From IMG/VR virus record IMGVR_UViG_3300018418_000019, positions 1 through 60,373 of that record: a stretch of DNA of 60,373 nucleotides; one strand, 5' to 3'. This document shows, piece after piece, positions 47,953-57,900 of the stretch; the stretch's first letter is position 1, and every line of letters begins with the position of its first letter. A model generated the notes under the pieces. The model was not told the DNA's origin. It searched no databases and worked only from the letters and a program-made list of their open reading frames with translations. The DNA is from a virus. Both the position numbers and the translations under genes were made by a program.

Positions 47953-49238
47953 GTAAGATTATCGGAGTTGATACAGCGAACATCGACAACATCTCTGGTC
48001 TCGGTACTGGAGGTGGTGGAGGCGGCATCACCCCTGCCCCTGTAACCACAGATTCAGGCGTAGTGGTATGCCCTTACAACCTCATTCCTTACGGGCCGTT
48101 TCCCACGGCGGAAGCTTCAAGCTATACGAACCTTATCAACATGCTGAAGGTTTCCGACATCACGGGTGTTCAGAAACTATCGGCAAACTGGTATAATTAT
48201 GCAGCCCTAAAAACCAATGGTGATTTGTACGTTGGTGGCTGGTCCCTCACCAACTCAATGGGGCTGAATTCCACTGATAGTAACGACGCTGGCAACAACG
48301 GGGGCATGTTCCTGACCCTTACTGGGGTGTCTAAGGTGGCTCACCACAATGGCGGTATGTGGGCTGTTAAAACAAACGGCACCTTGTGGTGGTCTGGAAA
48401 CAGCGGCCAATACCTCAACACCGCAGGCACAGGAGCGAGCTATACCAACTCACAGTACAAGTGGACTCAAGTAGGCACTGATACAGACTGGGTGGATATT
48501 TCGTCAGAGTGGAACTACCCTTATACGGCCATAGCCATCAAGGGCTCTTCGGGTTCTCAGTACCTATACAGCTGCGGATACAATCAAAGCTATGGTACTG
48601 GTTTGGGAATAACTGGCGGCACGACCTTACAGTTCACTCGTGTCAAGTCAGACGCCTCTACCGACCTTGCTGAGAGCTTCTCAGAAATCTACATCAGCTA
48701 CTCTTCTTGTTTGGCTATCACCGAAAGCGGCAAGCTGTTTTCGTGGGGTGAGAATCAGTATGGAGTTCTGGGTGACGGCACCACAACTGACAAGCCTTAT
48801 GCCACGCAAGTTGGAACTGATACCGACTGGTCTAAGGTTTGGGTGAATCGCTATGGAGGTTTTGCCATGAAGACTAACGGCGCGATGTACATGAGTACAT
48901 CTCGAAGTAGCTGGAGAATAGAGCCAAACCTGAATAAAGTGTTCACGCAAATTGGAACCGATACGGATTACGAAGACCTTGCCGTATTCCAAGGAGGCAA
49001 CTCATATAATTACCTCGTATTTGCGAAAAAGAACGGGGTGTGGTACGTTTCTTCTGGGCAGACAAACGACGGTGGAAGCTGGGTTGGAGATACAGCTCAA
49101 ACTGCCACCACTGCGGATTCTTGGGTATCTCTAAGCTCGTATATGCAAAATGCACCTACTGGCACGGTTGACTACTTGTACCCCATTCAAAGCTACTCAG
49201 CACAAGCAGAACCAAGCTTAATCTTTGCTTTGTCATGA
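47949..49238 (+). CDS. RCC1 beta-propeller virion protein, likely receptor binding
   Basis: 429 residues. A Gly-rich N-terminus (SGLGTGGGGGG) precedes RCC1-type blades: WYNYAALKTNGDLYVGGWS, YLYSCGYNQSYGTGLGI, CLAITESGKLFSWGENQYGV, GDGTTTDKPYATQVG and GGFAMKTNGAMYMSTS. RCC1 repeats form seven-bladed propellers used for protein or glycan binding. Placement at the end of the fibre cluster suggests an adhesin tip. Assignment of fold is good; the ligand is unknown. Confidence 0.75.
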   Translation: MSKIIGVDTANIDNISGLGTGGGGGGITPAPVTTDSGVVVCPYNLIPYGPFPTAEASSYTNLINMLKVSDITGVQKLSANWYNYAALKTNGDLYVGGWSLTNSMGLNSTDSNDAGNNGGMFLTLTGVSKVAHHNGGMWAVKTNGTLWWSGNSGQYLNTAGTGASYTNSQYKWTQVGTDTDWVDISSEWNYPYTAIAIKGSSGSQYLYSCGYNQSYGTGLGITGGTTLQFTRVKSDASTDLAESFSEIYISYSSCLAITESGKLFSWGENQYGVLGDGTTTDKPYATQVGTDTDWSKVWVNRYGGFAMKTNGAMYMSTSRSSWRIEPNLNKVFTQIGTDTDYEDLAVFQGGNSYNYLVFAKKNGVWYVSSGQTNDGGSWVGDTAQTATTADSWVSLSSYMQNAPTGTVDYLYPIQSYSAQAEPSLIFALS

Positions 49239-49489
49239 AACGTACAATAACCATCTCAACACAATCGGACCTCCAGCAGACATGGACACACGCTAACTGC
49301 CCCAACATGGCGTGGGGCTTTAACGAGCAAACCCTAGAAGAGTGCCTGCAAGAAGACGGAACATACGTCGCCACCTACGAAACGCTAGAGATACCAGAGG
49401 GTGAGACCATGTGTTTCACGTACCTGACTGGCTCTGGAGAAACAACTTATCATCTTCAGGCTGGTGAATATGGGGTAAAACCAGAGTAA
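49235..49489 (+). CDS. Hypothetical protein after RCC1 gene (84 aa)
   Basis: MKRTITISTQSDLQQTWTHA start, acidic, beta-rich, three Cys. ATGA overlap with the propeller gene. A fibre-assembly helper is possible. No family recognised. Confidence 0.55.
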   Translation: MKRTITISTQSDLQQTWTHANCPNMAWGFNEQTLEECLQEDGTYVATYETLEIPEGETMCFTYLTGSGETTYHLQAGEYGVKPE

Positions 49490-49490
49490 T

Positions 49491-49498
49491 TATATTTG
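49491..49498 (+). promoter_or_regulatory. TATATTTG promoter box, near-leaderless start
   Basis: TAnnTTTG ending 4 nt before the ATG at 49503, directly after the preceding stop. Predicts a leaderless transcript leading to scaffold and capsid genes. Confidence 0.65.
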
Positions 49499-49502
49499 CA
49501 TT

Positions 49503-49793
49503 ATGAGTTCTGATGGAAGGATAAAGAATCTTCTAAAGAAGCACGGGCTTTCTGGTGTTAACAAACCCAAAAGAACGCCCAAGCATCCTAAGAAATCTCA
49601 CCTTGTCCTAGCTAAGGTCGGCGAGGCAGTTCGTCTTATCCGTTTCGGGGAGCAGGGTGCAGACACAGTGACGGAGTCTAATCCTTCTGGTGCCAGAAAA
49701 AAGAAGCAGGATTCATTTAAGGCTCGCCATGCAAAGAATATAGCCAAGGGAAAGATGAGCGCGGCGTACTGGGCCAATAAAGTAAAGTGGTAA
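49503..49793 (+). CDS. Small basic protein (96 aa), conserved phage type
   Basis: Lys-rich N-terminus (GVNKPKRTPKHPKKSH), then VGEAVRLIRFGEQGAD and the end pattern KKKQDSFKARHAKNIAKGK...YWANKVKW. The RFG...ARH...YWxxxxxW pattern recurs in small phage head-region proteins. It lies just before the scaffold and capsid genes. Function unknown. Confidence 0.6.
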   Translation: MSSDGRIKNLLKKHGLSGVNKPKRTPKHPKKSHLVLAKVGEAVRLIRFGEQGADTVTESNPSGARKKKQDSFKARHAKNIAKGKMSAAYWANKVKW

Positions 49794-49808
49794 AATAATT
49801 TAATAGAC

Positions 49809-50951
49809 ATGAAAGATTTAGCAACAGCGATGCAGGACGCTGGGTTTTCAATTAGTGATACCCCCCCTGCTCAAGAAACAACTCAACAAGATGTTCAGCA
49901 AACTGAAGCACCAGTTGAACAAGCTGCTCCTCCTGTTGAGGAACCAGTTTCTCAACCTCAAAGTGAACCTACTCCAGAGTATAAGCTGGTGGATGAGCCG
50001 CCAGTCCAACAAGCTCAGGAAGAAGTTGTTACGCAACAAGAGGTAACGCAACAAGAGGTAACTCAACAACAGAATGACTTCTCTCAGGAGGAAGTAGATT
50101 CTGAAGTTCTGAGATACATGAGCGAAAAGCTCGGTATTCAGTTCGACAGTTTCGACTCAATTCAGGAGAGATTCAATACAGCCCCGACGGAAATCGACGA
50201 GCGGGTAGCTGCTATTAACAACTTCGTTCGTGAGACGGGGCGGAGTCCAGAGGATTGGTATACGTATCAGCGGTTGAATACATCCGAAATGGATGACCTT
50301 ACTGCCGTGCGTAACCAGATGAAGATGCAACACAGCAACCTCAACTCGGAAGAGATTGATATGCTGTTGAGCAACAAGTACCGACTGGACCCAGACCTGA
50401 ATACCGAGCAAGATGTTAAGATGTCGCAGCTCCAACTTAAGATGGATGCGGAGCAGGCGCGCCGCGACATAGAGGGGATTCGTTCCAAGTACGAGTCTCC
50501 AGAAATTAATAGCGAAGCGCCAGAATCCTTCATCACCGACGAGTGGGTTTCCTCAATGAGACGTGAGGTTCAAGACCTCGATGGGCTAGTCTTTGGATTG
50601 CCTAGCGGTCAGCAGTTCACGTATGGTCTTGACAACAAGTACAAGGCCACCCTTATTGAGAAAAATGCAAAACTCGACCAGTACTTCGATGACTATATCA
50701 CCGACTCTGGTAGCTGGGACTTTGATAAGCTCAGCTCACACAGGGCTTTGATTGATAACATCGACGAGATTGTAGCTTCAGTGTACCGTCAGGGCATGAG
50801 CGATGGACAACGAAAGGTTGTACAAAGCGCTGGCAATGTTTCTACGAACACAGCCCCAAGGCAGAACACTGAACCAAGCACCTCGACAAAACTGGAAGAG
50901 CAGCTTAGAAACGCATTCGGAGAAAGAGGGGGGATGACTTTTAAGTATTAA
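49809..50951 (+). CDS. Probable scaffolding protein
   Basis: 380 residues. The N-terminal 90 are Gln/Pro/Glu-rich and disordered, with a short tandem repeat VTQQE three times (about 75-90). The remainder is acidic and helical (QLKMDAEQARRDIEGIRSKY). A disordered acidic helical protein immediately upstream of the major capsid gene is the classic layout for a capsid scaffold. Assigned from composition and position. Confidence 0.65.
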   Translation: MKDLATAMQDAGFSISDTPPAQETTQQDVQQTEAPVEQAAPPVEEPVSQPQSEPTPEYKLVDEPPVQQAQEEVVTQQEVTQQEVTQQQNDFSQEEVDSEVLRYMSEKLGIQFDSFDSIQERFNTAPTEIDERVAAINNFVRETGRSPEDWYTYQRLNTSEMDDLTAVRNQMKMQHSNLNSEEIDMLLSNKYRLDPDLNTEQDVKMSQLQLKMDAEQARRDIEGIRSKYESPEINSEAPESFITDEWVSSMRREVQDLDGLVFGLPSGQQFTYGLDNKYKATLIEKNAKLDQYFDDYITDSGSWDFDKLSSHRALIDNIDEIVASVYRQGMSDGQRKVVQSAGNVSTNTAPRQNTEPSTSTKLEEQLRNAFGERGGMTFKY

Positions 50952-50970
50952 CGCCTAAAAAAAAATTATC

Positions 50971-52416
50971 ATGGCATCAATTTCTTTGAGCCAGAGTGGG
51001 ACCACTCCTGTAGGGACGGGTCCAGTTGGAATCAACAACTCTGTATTTAATCAGCTCGACCCGACGAAATACACGTCGCTGTTCGACTTTATTAACGAGG
51101 TAAACGCACCAGACGTTCGTGCCAACCTCATCAAGACCTTTGGGGACCAAGGTATCACGGGCTTCTTGAAGCTCACGGGTGCCGTTAACAACGCAGGTAC
51201 TGCCGACGAGGTTACGTACTGGGAGGAGGCTCGCCTCCACCAGAGACAAACTGGTCTCGTTGTAGCGACCGTTGCTGCCACGGGTAAGTCTTTCCAAATC
51301 GACGGCGTAACCGCTCACGGTGGAAGTGCATACAACGAGCAAGCTGAGGATGCCAGCGTTAAGGCGCTCGTTGCTCGTGAAGGTGATATCCTTCTCGTCA
51401 ACGGCTCGGACAGATGTATCGTTACCGATATAACTATTAACTCGTCTACTGGAGCCGCTGTGATTACCCTTCACACGCTCTCTAACAGTGGACTGTCTGT
51501 TGGTGTTACAACCGATGCTGCTGTTGATTTGCCTATCGTTGGTAACATGTTCGAGCAGGGTTCGGACCAGCCAGGTCGTTTCCTTGAGTCTAACGTGATT
51601 AAGAGAACCAACCCGTACAGCATCATCAAGGAGACGTACAAGGTTAGCGGGTCTCAGGCCACTAACATCGGATACGTAGACCTCGGTAACGGTGACTACA
51701 GATGGTACATCAAGGGTGAGCAAGACACTCGTCAGCGCTTTATGGATAAGCGTGAGATGACCTTGTTGCTCGGTGAGAAGGCAACCACGGACCAAGCGGC
51801 AGTTACTGTCAGCGGTTCTGAGGGCTACTTCGCTGCCTTGGAGAACAGAGGCTTGGTTACTAGCGGTCAGATTGGTAGCGGCTCCACCACGGATTTTGGT
51901 GACATCGACGCAATCATTACGCAACTCGACAAGCAGGGGGCTCCTTCGGAGTACGCTATCTACGCAAACACTGGACAGATGTTGTTGTTGGATAACATGT
52001 TGGCTAATGGTGGTACGGCGTCTACCTCTGGCTTGAGCGTTAACTACGGTGCGTTCAACAACGACAAAGACATGGCTGTCAACCTCGGTTTCCAATCGTT
52101 TGCTCGTGGTGGATACACCTTCCACAAGCACAGCTGGAAGCTCTTGAACGACCCAACGTTGTTGGACGGTTCTGATTACAAGGGTGTTATGATTCCTCTC
52201 GCTAACGTCGTCGACGCAAAGACTGGAAACAGAGCGCCTGCTTTGGAGATGAACTACAAGGCTGCTGGCGGTTACAGCAGAGAGATGGAGCACTGGGTGA
52301 CTGGTGGTGGCGTCCTCGGTTTCACTACCGATACAAAGGATGTTGCTCAGTTCAACTACCGCTCTGAGTGCAACTTGATTACTCGCGCTGCAAACCAGCA
52401 CGTTTTGATTAAGTAA
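50971..52416 (+). CDS. Major capsid protein
   Basis: 481 residues beginning MASISLSQSGTTPVGTGPVG. Sequence character (VRANLIKTFGDQGITGFLKL; YWEEARLHQRQTGLVV; GDYRWYIKGEQDTRQRFMDK; YAIYANTGQMLLLDNML) and position between scaffold and connector genes match HK97-fold capsid proteins of crAss-like phages. An A-rich region (AAAAAAAAATTATC) before the ATG is a typical Bacteroidota translation enhancer. A 474-codon antisense frame is a composition artefact. Confidence 0.82.
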   Translation: MASISLSQSGTTPVGTGPVGINNSVFNQLDPTKYTSLFDFINEVNAPDVRANLIKTFGDQGITGFLKLTGAVNNAGTADEVTYWEEARLHQRQTGLVVATVAATGKSFQIDGVTAHGGSAYNEQAEDASVKALVAREGDILLVNGSDRCIVTDITINSSTGAAVITLHTLSNSGLSVGVTTDAAVDLPIVGNMFEQGSDQPGRFLESNVIKRTNPYSIIKETYKVSGSQATNIGYVDLGNGDYRWYIKGEQDTRQRFMDKREMTLLLGEKATTDQAAVTVSGSEGYFAALENRGLVTSGQIGSGSTTDFGDIDAIITQLDKQGAPSEYAIYANTGQMLLLDNMLANGGTASTSGLSVNYGAFNNDKDMAVNLGFQSFARGGYTFHKHSWKLLNDPTLLDGSDYKGVMIPLANVVDAKTGNRAPALEMNYKAAGGYSREMEHWVTGGGVLGFTTDTKDVAQFNYRSECNLITRAANQHVLIK

Positions 52417-52433
52417 TAATCTTAACTGGTAAT

Positions 52434-52462
52434 AGGGAGGGGGAACTGCCTCCTCCCCTTTA
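52434..52462 (+). terminator. Weak terminator after capsid gene
   Basis: Hairpin GGGAGG(GGG)-AACTG-(CC)TCCTCCC with one bulge, then CCTTTACTTC. The short U-run suggests partial termination, which would raise capsid mRNA relative to downstream genes. Confidence 0.5.
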
Positions 52463-52483
52463 CTTCAAATAACATTTACTATC

Positions 52484-53323
52484 ATGGAAAACGCAGTTAA
52501 AAGAGGTCGCCCTGCGAAGGCGGCACCCAAGGTGGCGGTAGAGACCACCGAACAGCCCCCAGCAAAGAAGTCGGTTGCTGTAAAAAGAAACATACCGAAC
52601 CCCTTGGCAATGCCAACCACATATGTCACAGTTAATGGCAAGGGTGGTATTGTGTTGAAGATTAGAAACTCGGGGCTTCAGTATTACGACAAAGAAACGG
52701 GAAACGTTAGGCAGCTTAGATACGCTCCTATGGAATCATCTGTGTTTGCAGATGAGCAATCTGACAATCCCGTGTTGGAGCAGGTATTCTTCTATGACAA
52801 AATGATTGTTGTACCTGTCAACAAACCAAACCTTAAGAAGTTTTTGGATTACCATCCTGACAACCAGGCCAATGGCGGGAAGGAGTTTAAGGCCCTCAAC
52901 CTCAACGAAAATAGAGAGGCCGAGATTCAGGATGAGTTCCTTGTTCACGATGCAATAAGCATCATTAAGAGCAAGAGTATCTCTGACCTCATTCCTTTGG
53001 CTATGGCTCTTATGATTAACATAGACCAAGACGACCTTTCGGTTAAGAGAGCCCTTGTGAGATACGCAAGGAGCAATCCTCAGAAGTTCTTGGACATGAC
53101 CACCAACCCGCTGGTTGAAATTCGTAGCTCAGTTTCGCAGGCATTTGACTTTAACATTGTAAGGTACAATGGTGGCGCGGTCGTATGGTACGACACAAAC
53201 AAAGTCATCACGTCTGTACCTACTGGTCAGGATGCTAAGGAAACACTGTCTCGGTTCTGCATGACAGATAGCGGAGCTTCGGTGTTGTCCGAAATAGAAA
53301 AGCAGCTTGCAGAGATAGCCTGA
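52484..53323 (+). CDS. Capsid-region protein (279 aa)
   Basis: The basic Ala/Lys/Pro-rich N-terminus (VKRGRPAKAAPKVAVETT) is followed by a globular domain (TTYVTVNGKGGIVLKIRNSG; DAISIIKSKSISDLIPLAMA). Similar genes follow the capsid gene in crAss-like phages and may be head completion or auxiliary capsid proteins. I cannot assign a proven function. Confidence 0.6.
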   Translation: MENAVKRGRPAKAAPKVAVETTEQPPAKKSVAVKRNIPNPLAMPTTYVTVNGKGGIVLKIRNSGLQYYDKETGNVRQLRYAPMESSVFADEQSDNPVLEQVFFYDKMIVVPVNKPNLKKFLDYHPDNQANGGKEFKALNLNENREAEIQDEFLVHDAISIIKSKSISDLIPLAMALMINIDQDDLSVKRALVRYARSNPQKFLDMTTNPLVEIRSSVSQAFDFNIVRYNGGAVVWYDTNKVITSVPTGQDAKETLSRFCMTDSGASVLSEIEKQLAEIA

Positions 53324-53342
53324 CACTGCGTGTGAGGCAGCA

Positions 53343-53375
53343 AGGGGGAGTGGCCAGAAGGCCCTCCCCTTTTTC
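53343..53375 (+). terminator. Rho-independent terminator
   Basis: GGGGAG-(T)GGCC-AGAA-GGCC-CTCCCC hairpin followed by TTTTTC. Ends the capsid unit just before the promoter of the connector genes. Confidence 0.85.
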
Positions 53376-53377
53376 TT

Positions 53378-53385
53378 TATATTTG
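53378..53385 (+). promoter_or_regulatory. TATATTTG promoter box
   Basis: TAnnTTTG, 21 nt before the ATG at 53407 and immediately after the terminator U-run. Starts the connector/tail unit. Confidence 0.65.
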
Positions 53386-53406
53386 CTGTAGCCGAAAACA
53401 GCAGAT

Positions 53407-54123
53407 ATGATAAGCGTTAAGAGAGTATATGAGGTATTGAAAGACCTTGCTAATAAGGAGCAGAGAGGTTTTGTTAGCCCATCAGAGTTTAACACCATGG
53501 CTCCTGTAGCTCAAACCGCTGTATACAACAAAATGTGGGCTGAGGTTTTGGCGGCAGAAACCGTAAGGCTTAGAAACATGGATGGTCAAAGGGCCATGTC
53601 TAAGGCCAATGACGTAAGAGAGGAGCTCTCCATGTACATGAAGTCCTCTACGATAGAGCGGCAAAGCGACCTCAAGTACAACTATCCAGACGACTGCTAT
53701 AAGCTTGCGTCAGCGAAAACTTACGGCAAGGTGCTTATGGGCGTAACAACGTCTACACCTGTTGAGTTGGTATACGACATCCACAAGATTGACTACATGC
53801 TTCAAAGCACACTCTCTGCGCCAAGTATAGGCAAGCCAGTCATGCTTGTAGCGGATTCTCTGGAGGTATACCCCAACTCAATCAAGAAGATTGACATCAG
53901 GTATTACAAGGTTCCCGAGGGTGTCACCACTGCTGGAGCACAAACCACATCTCAACCAGAGTACGGGTTCTCTACCGTAGCTGGTGATGAGGTATACAAC
54001 GCATCATCCAGTGTTGACTTCGAGCTGCCAGAAGACAGGGAGGTAGAGCTTATTGTTGAGCTGGCTGGTATGATAGGCACATCTATAAGAGATGCTGCAC
54101 TGACTAATTACGGAAGACAGTAA
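53407..54123 (+). CDS. Probable head-tail connector/ring protein (238 aa)
   Basis: MISVKRVYEVLKDLANKEQR start, then FVSPSEFNTMAPVAQTAVYN, a beta-rich middle and an acidic C-terminal helix (EDREVELIVELAGMIGTSIR). Matches the character of the first ring/adaptor protein encoded after the capsid genes in crAss-like podoviruses. Function from position and resemblance. Confidence 0.6.
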   Translation: MISVKRVYEVLKDLANKEQRGFVSPSEFNTMAPVAQTAVYNKMWAEVLAAETVRLRNMDGQRAMSKANDVREELSMYMKSSTIERQSDLKYNYPDDCYKLASAKTYGKVLMGVTTSTPVELVYDIHKIDYMLQSTLSAPSIGKPVMLVADSLEVYPNSIKKIDIRYYKVPEGVTTAGAQTTSQPEYGFSTVAGDEVYNASSSVDFELPEDREVELIVELAGMIGTSIRDAALTNYGRQ

Positions 54124-54125
54124 CA

Positions 54126-54932
54126 ATGGCACGCAACCTAACAACAGTTTCAGAAGTTGTTAGCGACTTCATCATGTCGCTTGACGGCGATGACTTCGCT
54201 AAAAATGTATCAGACACTCTGGTCCACAACTATGCCCTAAGGGGTATCAGAGAGATGGGCTTTGATATGATGCAGCGCATCCGCTCGATAAAGCTTTCGG
54301 TTAACAGCAACGACACCGTCGACTTGCCTGACGACTTTGTCTCCATGAGTAAGATAGGTGTTGTCGGAACCGACGGTCTAGTGTATGTGCTCACGCCAAA
54401 CAGCAACATCAATATTTCTCAGAAGTACGCCACCACATCTTCGGGCAACTTGCTCGATTCAGATGGCGACGGAGTGTATGACAGGGTTGACGACAAGACT
54501 CCAGTTCAGGCTGGGGTGTTCGGGCAGGATGACCACGTTGTATTCAGCAACTACATCTACCAAAACAATGTTGGCCAGGTGTATGGCTTTGGCGGCGGAC
54601 AGTACAGAGGTGAGTACAGACTCAACCATGACCAAAACAGAATAGAGCTTGCTTTAAGCAGTGATGTTAACGAGGTTGTGATTGAGTATGTTGCTGATGA
54701 GGCACGGAGTGAAAACCCCACTGTACACGTCATGGCGGAGGAGGCTTTGCGTGCATACATCTACTACAAGATTATAGAGCGAAAGAGCGTTGTTCCTGCG
54801 GGCGAGAAGGCAAGGGCTAGGGCTGAGTACTTTAACGAGCTTAGACGGGCTAATTCGCGCCTTAAGTCCTTTAGCAAGGAGGATGCGCTACAGGTAATTC
54901 GCAAGAACTTCAAACAAGCTCCTAAGTACTAA
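54126..54932 (+). CDS. Probable connector/ring protein (268 aa)
   Basis: Helical N-terminus (VSEVVSDFIMSLDGDDFAKN, LRGIREMGFDMMQRI), a beta domain (IKLSVNSNDTVDLPDDFVSM), a Ca-binding-type DSDGDGVYDRVDD at about 116-128 and a helical C-terminus (ARARAEYFNELRRANSRLKS). The arrangement is typical of podoviral tail adaptors like the crAss ring proteins. It overlaps the next gene by one base. Confidence 0.65.
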   Translation: MARNLTTVSEVVSDFIMSLDGDDFAKNVSDTLVHNYALRGIREMGFDMMQRIRSIKLSVNSNDTVDLPDDFVSMSKIGVVGTDGLVYVLTPNSNINISQKYATTSSGNLLDSDGDGVYDRVDDKTPVQAGVFGQDDHVVFSNYIYQNNVGQVYGFGGGQYRGEYRLNHDQNRIELALSSDVNEVVIEYVADEARSENPTVHVMAEEALRAYIYYKIIERKSVVPAGEKARARAEYFNELRRANSRLKSFSKEDALQVIRKNFKQAPKY

Positions 54933-57900
54933 TGGCTATTGATAAGCTAATCCCACAATATCTCAACAGGGACGACGACGAGAGAATCCTCAAGTCATAT
55001 GAGATGGTTGACGCCCTGAATGTTCGCATCTCACACGAGGAGGATGGTGATGCTGGAGTCATTAAGAATGTAGAGGGCAACCAGAGCGTCGCTGCAAAGT
55101 CGGCGTCAGACACGATTCCAGCCACGGGTCTTAACAAGGTTATAGGTGCTGTAAGTTCTGAAGCTCACAAGTGCATCTACTTCTTTTTGTATAACGGCAA
55201 CGGCAATCACGGTATCTACAAGTACACTGCACTTCCAGGAACAGAGGATAGTGATGTGTATCAAAAGGTGTACGAGTCAAGCTCACTCAACTTTAACCTC
55301 CAAGGGTATGTGTCAGCTGACTTGATTGTAAATCAAAACGGCGAGCACCTTTTGTACTTTACCGACAACAGGAATGAGCCAAGAAAGATTAATGCAACAA
55401 AAGCAGTTTCTGGAGCTTACTCAGACTTGATTAACAACGGCACTGATGACGAAAAAGAGCTGTTCTTGAGCGTATGTAAACAGCCACCTCTTAAGCCACC
55501 AACCTTCGTCTTTAATAGCAACAGCGCGCTTGCTCGCAATCAGCTGAACGACAAGGTATTTCAGTTTGCATACCAATATGTTTATGACGATGGTGAGGTG
55601 AGTGCGCTATCACCATACTCTAAGCTGGCTATAAGCTCAAATCACCTGGCGTTTAATAACGCTCAGCGCGCCATCTATGACGGGCTCAACAATGAGATTG
55701 AGATTACTGTAGATAACAATAAGGGCCCAGTTAAGAAGATTAGGCTCTACGCTCGTAAGGGAAATGGGGGTTATTTTGTTAAGGTCGCAGAAGTAAACAA
55801 CATCCCTGATGTTGACACTCAATCGGTAGTGTTTAGGAACGATGGACTGTACAATCAGTTGGATGAGAATACGGCCAACAAGCCGTTTGACTCAGTGCCT
55901 CGCCTTGCTGGGGCTCAGACATTTTCAAACAACAGGTTGTTTTACGGAAATTATGTAGAAGGATTTGATAACATCCAGACCGAAACGCTAACATTTCCAG
56001 TGTATTACGACGTCACCCAGGGCGCCGACATCTCGGTAGACAGGGGTGATGTTCAAACACTCCAGCAGAACGAAGGGAATTTGTACTACAGGGCCGCTCT
56101 TGCGCTTGGTAGTAGGTACGACAATATGGAGGCAGAGGCTATTGTATTTCCCCATGACCCTCTAAACAATTTTCAAATGCGAGGGACTGGGAAACCAATC
56201 TCTTTTGGGGTTGATATATCTAACATAAACTCAAATGGAATTGCTGATGATGCAACGCTGGCTATAAATATTGGCTTAAATGGTGACGCCATTGGTATTG
56301 TCAACATATCCGCGCCTGAGTTTTCAGAAATTGGAGAGCCGCCTGACTTCACTTACGATTATCAGTATAAAGCCTTTGATATTCCGATTACGCTTTTTGA
56401 CGACGGGGCTCAAGTTGACCACGAGGGCACGGCGGGGGATGGCGGAAAGATTCTCTTTATGTCCCCGCACAGATACGCATCTCGTGATTTAGGAGATGGC
56501 TTTACAGAGTACAACTATCACAGGCACCACTCTTTGAACAACCTTCAGATGCTGAGTGCTATTGAGTTGAATGAGCTTATTGAGGTTAGCGCTGGCACCA
56601 CGAGGGATGAGATTGGTCAGATTATAGTGGATAGGGTTAATGGCTCAACGGCCACGGTTGCTGTGGCTTCTAAAATGGTGGGGCCAGATGTGGACCGCGC
56701 AGCCCTGAATGCTATTGGCGGTATTAAGTCTCAGGCCATTAAAGATGAAGTGAACTTTTCAGAACAAATTTTCTCTGAAAACGTCTATATTAATCCAGGG
56801 CTGGAGGATGTATACGAGTATGATAGAGGCTTTATTTGGATTGAATGGAAGGGTGAGTTTACCTTTAGTGTAGACGCCAGTTATGACGAGACAACATCCC
56901 AGGTTTCATTCGTTTATAGACTGGAGGATGTAAACATAGAGGCTGAGTCTGCAAAGACTTGGAATAGCACTTACCTCCCAAACAGTAAGTATAATGGCTC
57001 CGCCGTGACGGGTCACTCCTACTCTAACGGTGAGGTTGTATGCTCGGTAAAGACAACACAGAACTTTGCAAACAATGGAGGCGGGGCCCTCAAGGATGGT
57101 CCAGATTACGCCTGTGGAATTAGGGATGTTGCTGTCTTTGGGTCAGCGCAGCTTGTTTCTGGCACGAATGATACCGATAAGAATAGGTCCTTTAAGTCTG
57201 GGGCTTCTCATGAATTTGGGATAGTTTATTTTGATGACAGGAATAGGTCTGGTGGGGTTCAAAAACTTGGGGCCCTTCAGGTTGCGCCTATTGGTTCGCC
57301 AAGAAGGAATGGAAGAAACGGGCGGTCTGAGATAGACATTCGATTGATGCACGACCCACCCGACTGGGCTGTGCGTTGGGCTCCCGTGTATTCTAAGAAT
57401 ACCACTTACGAAAAGTTTCTTCAGTTTACCGTTGCCGAAGCAATGCTTCCAAACCTCAATCTGTTTAGGGACATCCTCTCGCCTGTAGACACGGAGGGAG
57501 ACGACAGCCTAAAGAACAGTAGGAAGATTAACTCGGCTCTTGGAGATGATGTACGCTCTGCGATATTTCTCTCGATGAGAACTCTTGAGGGTAAGAACAG
57601 TTCATATAAGGAGTTCAAGGGAGGTAACGTTAACTATCAATATACCGAGGGTGACATCCTTCGGGTGGTGTCTTACGTGTCTAAGAACGGAACTAGGGTT
57701 TACCCAAACAACGTAGAGTTCACTATCACTGGATACACCTTTTTTAATGACGATGAGAATAACCCGCTTGTGGTTTCTCAGACATCCACCGACATCAGTT
57801 CCGATGAAGAGGCCTCGGAAAAGGACAATGCCTACAGAAGAACTGGATGGTTCCTTAGCATACGAGACAACTCCATTTCTGGTTTCGACAGAAGCTCAGT

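Noticed and set aside
50977-52401. 474-codon antisense ORF opposite the major capsid gene
   Set aside because: Mirrors the codon bias of the capsid gene; Val/Ser/Arg-rich with no domain character, start signal or neighbouring minus-strand genes.
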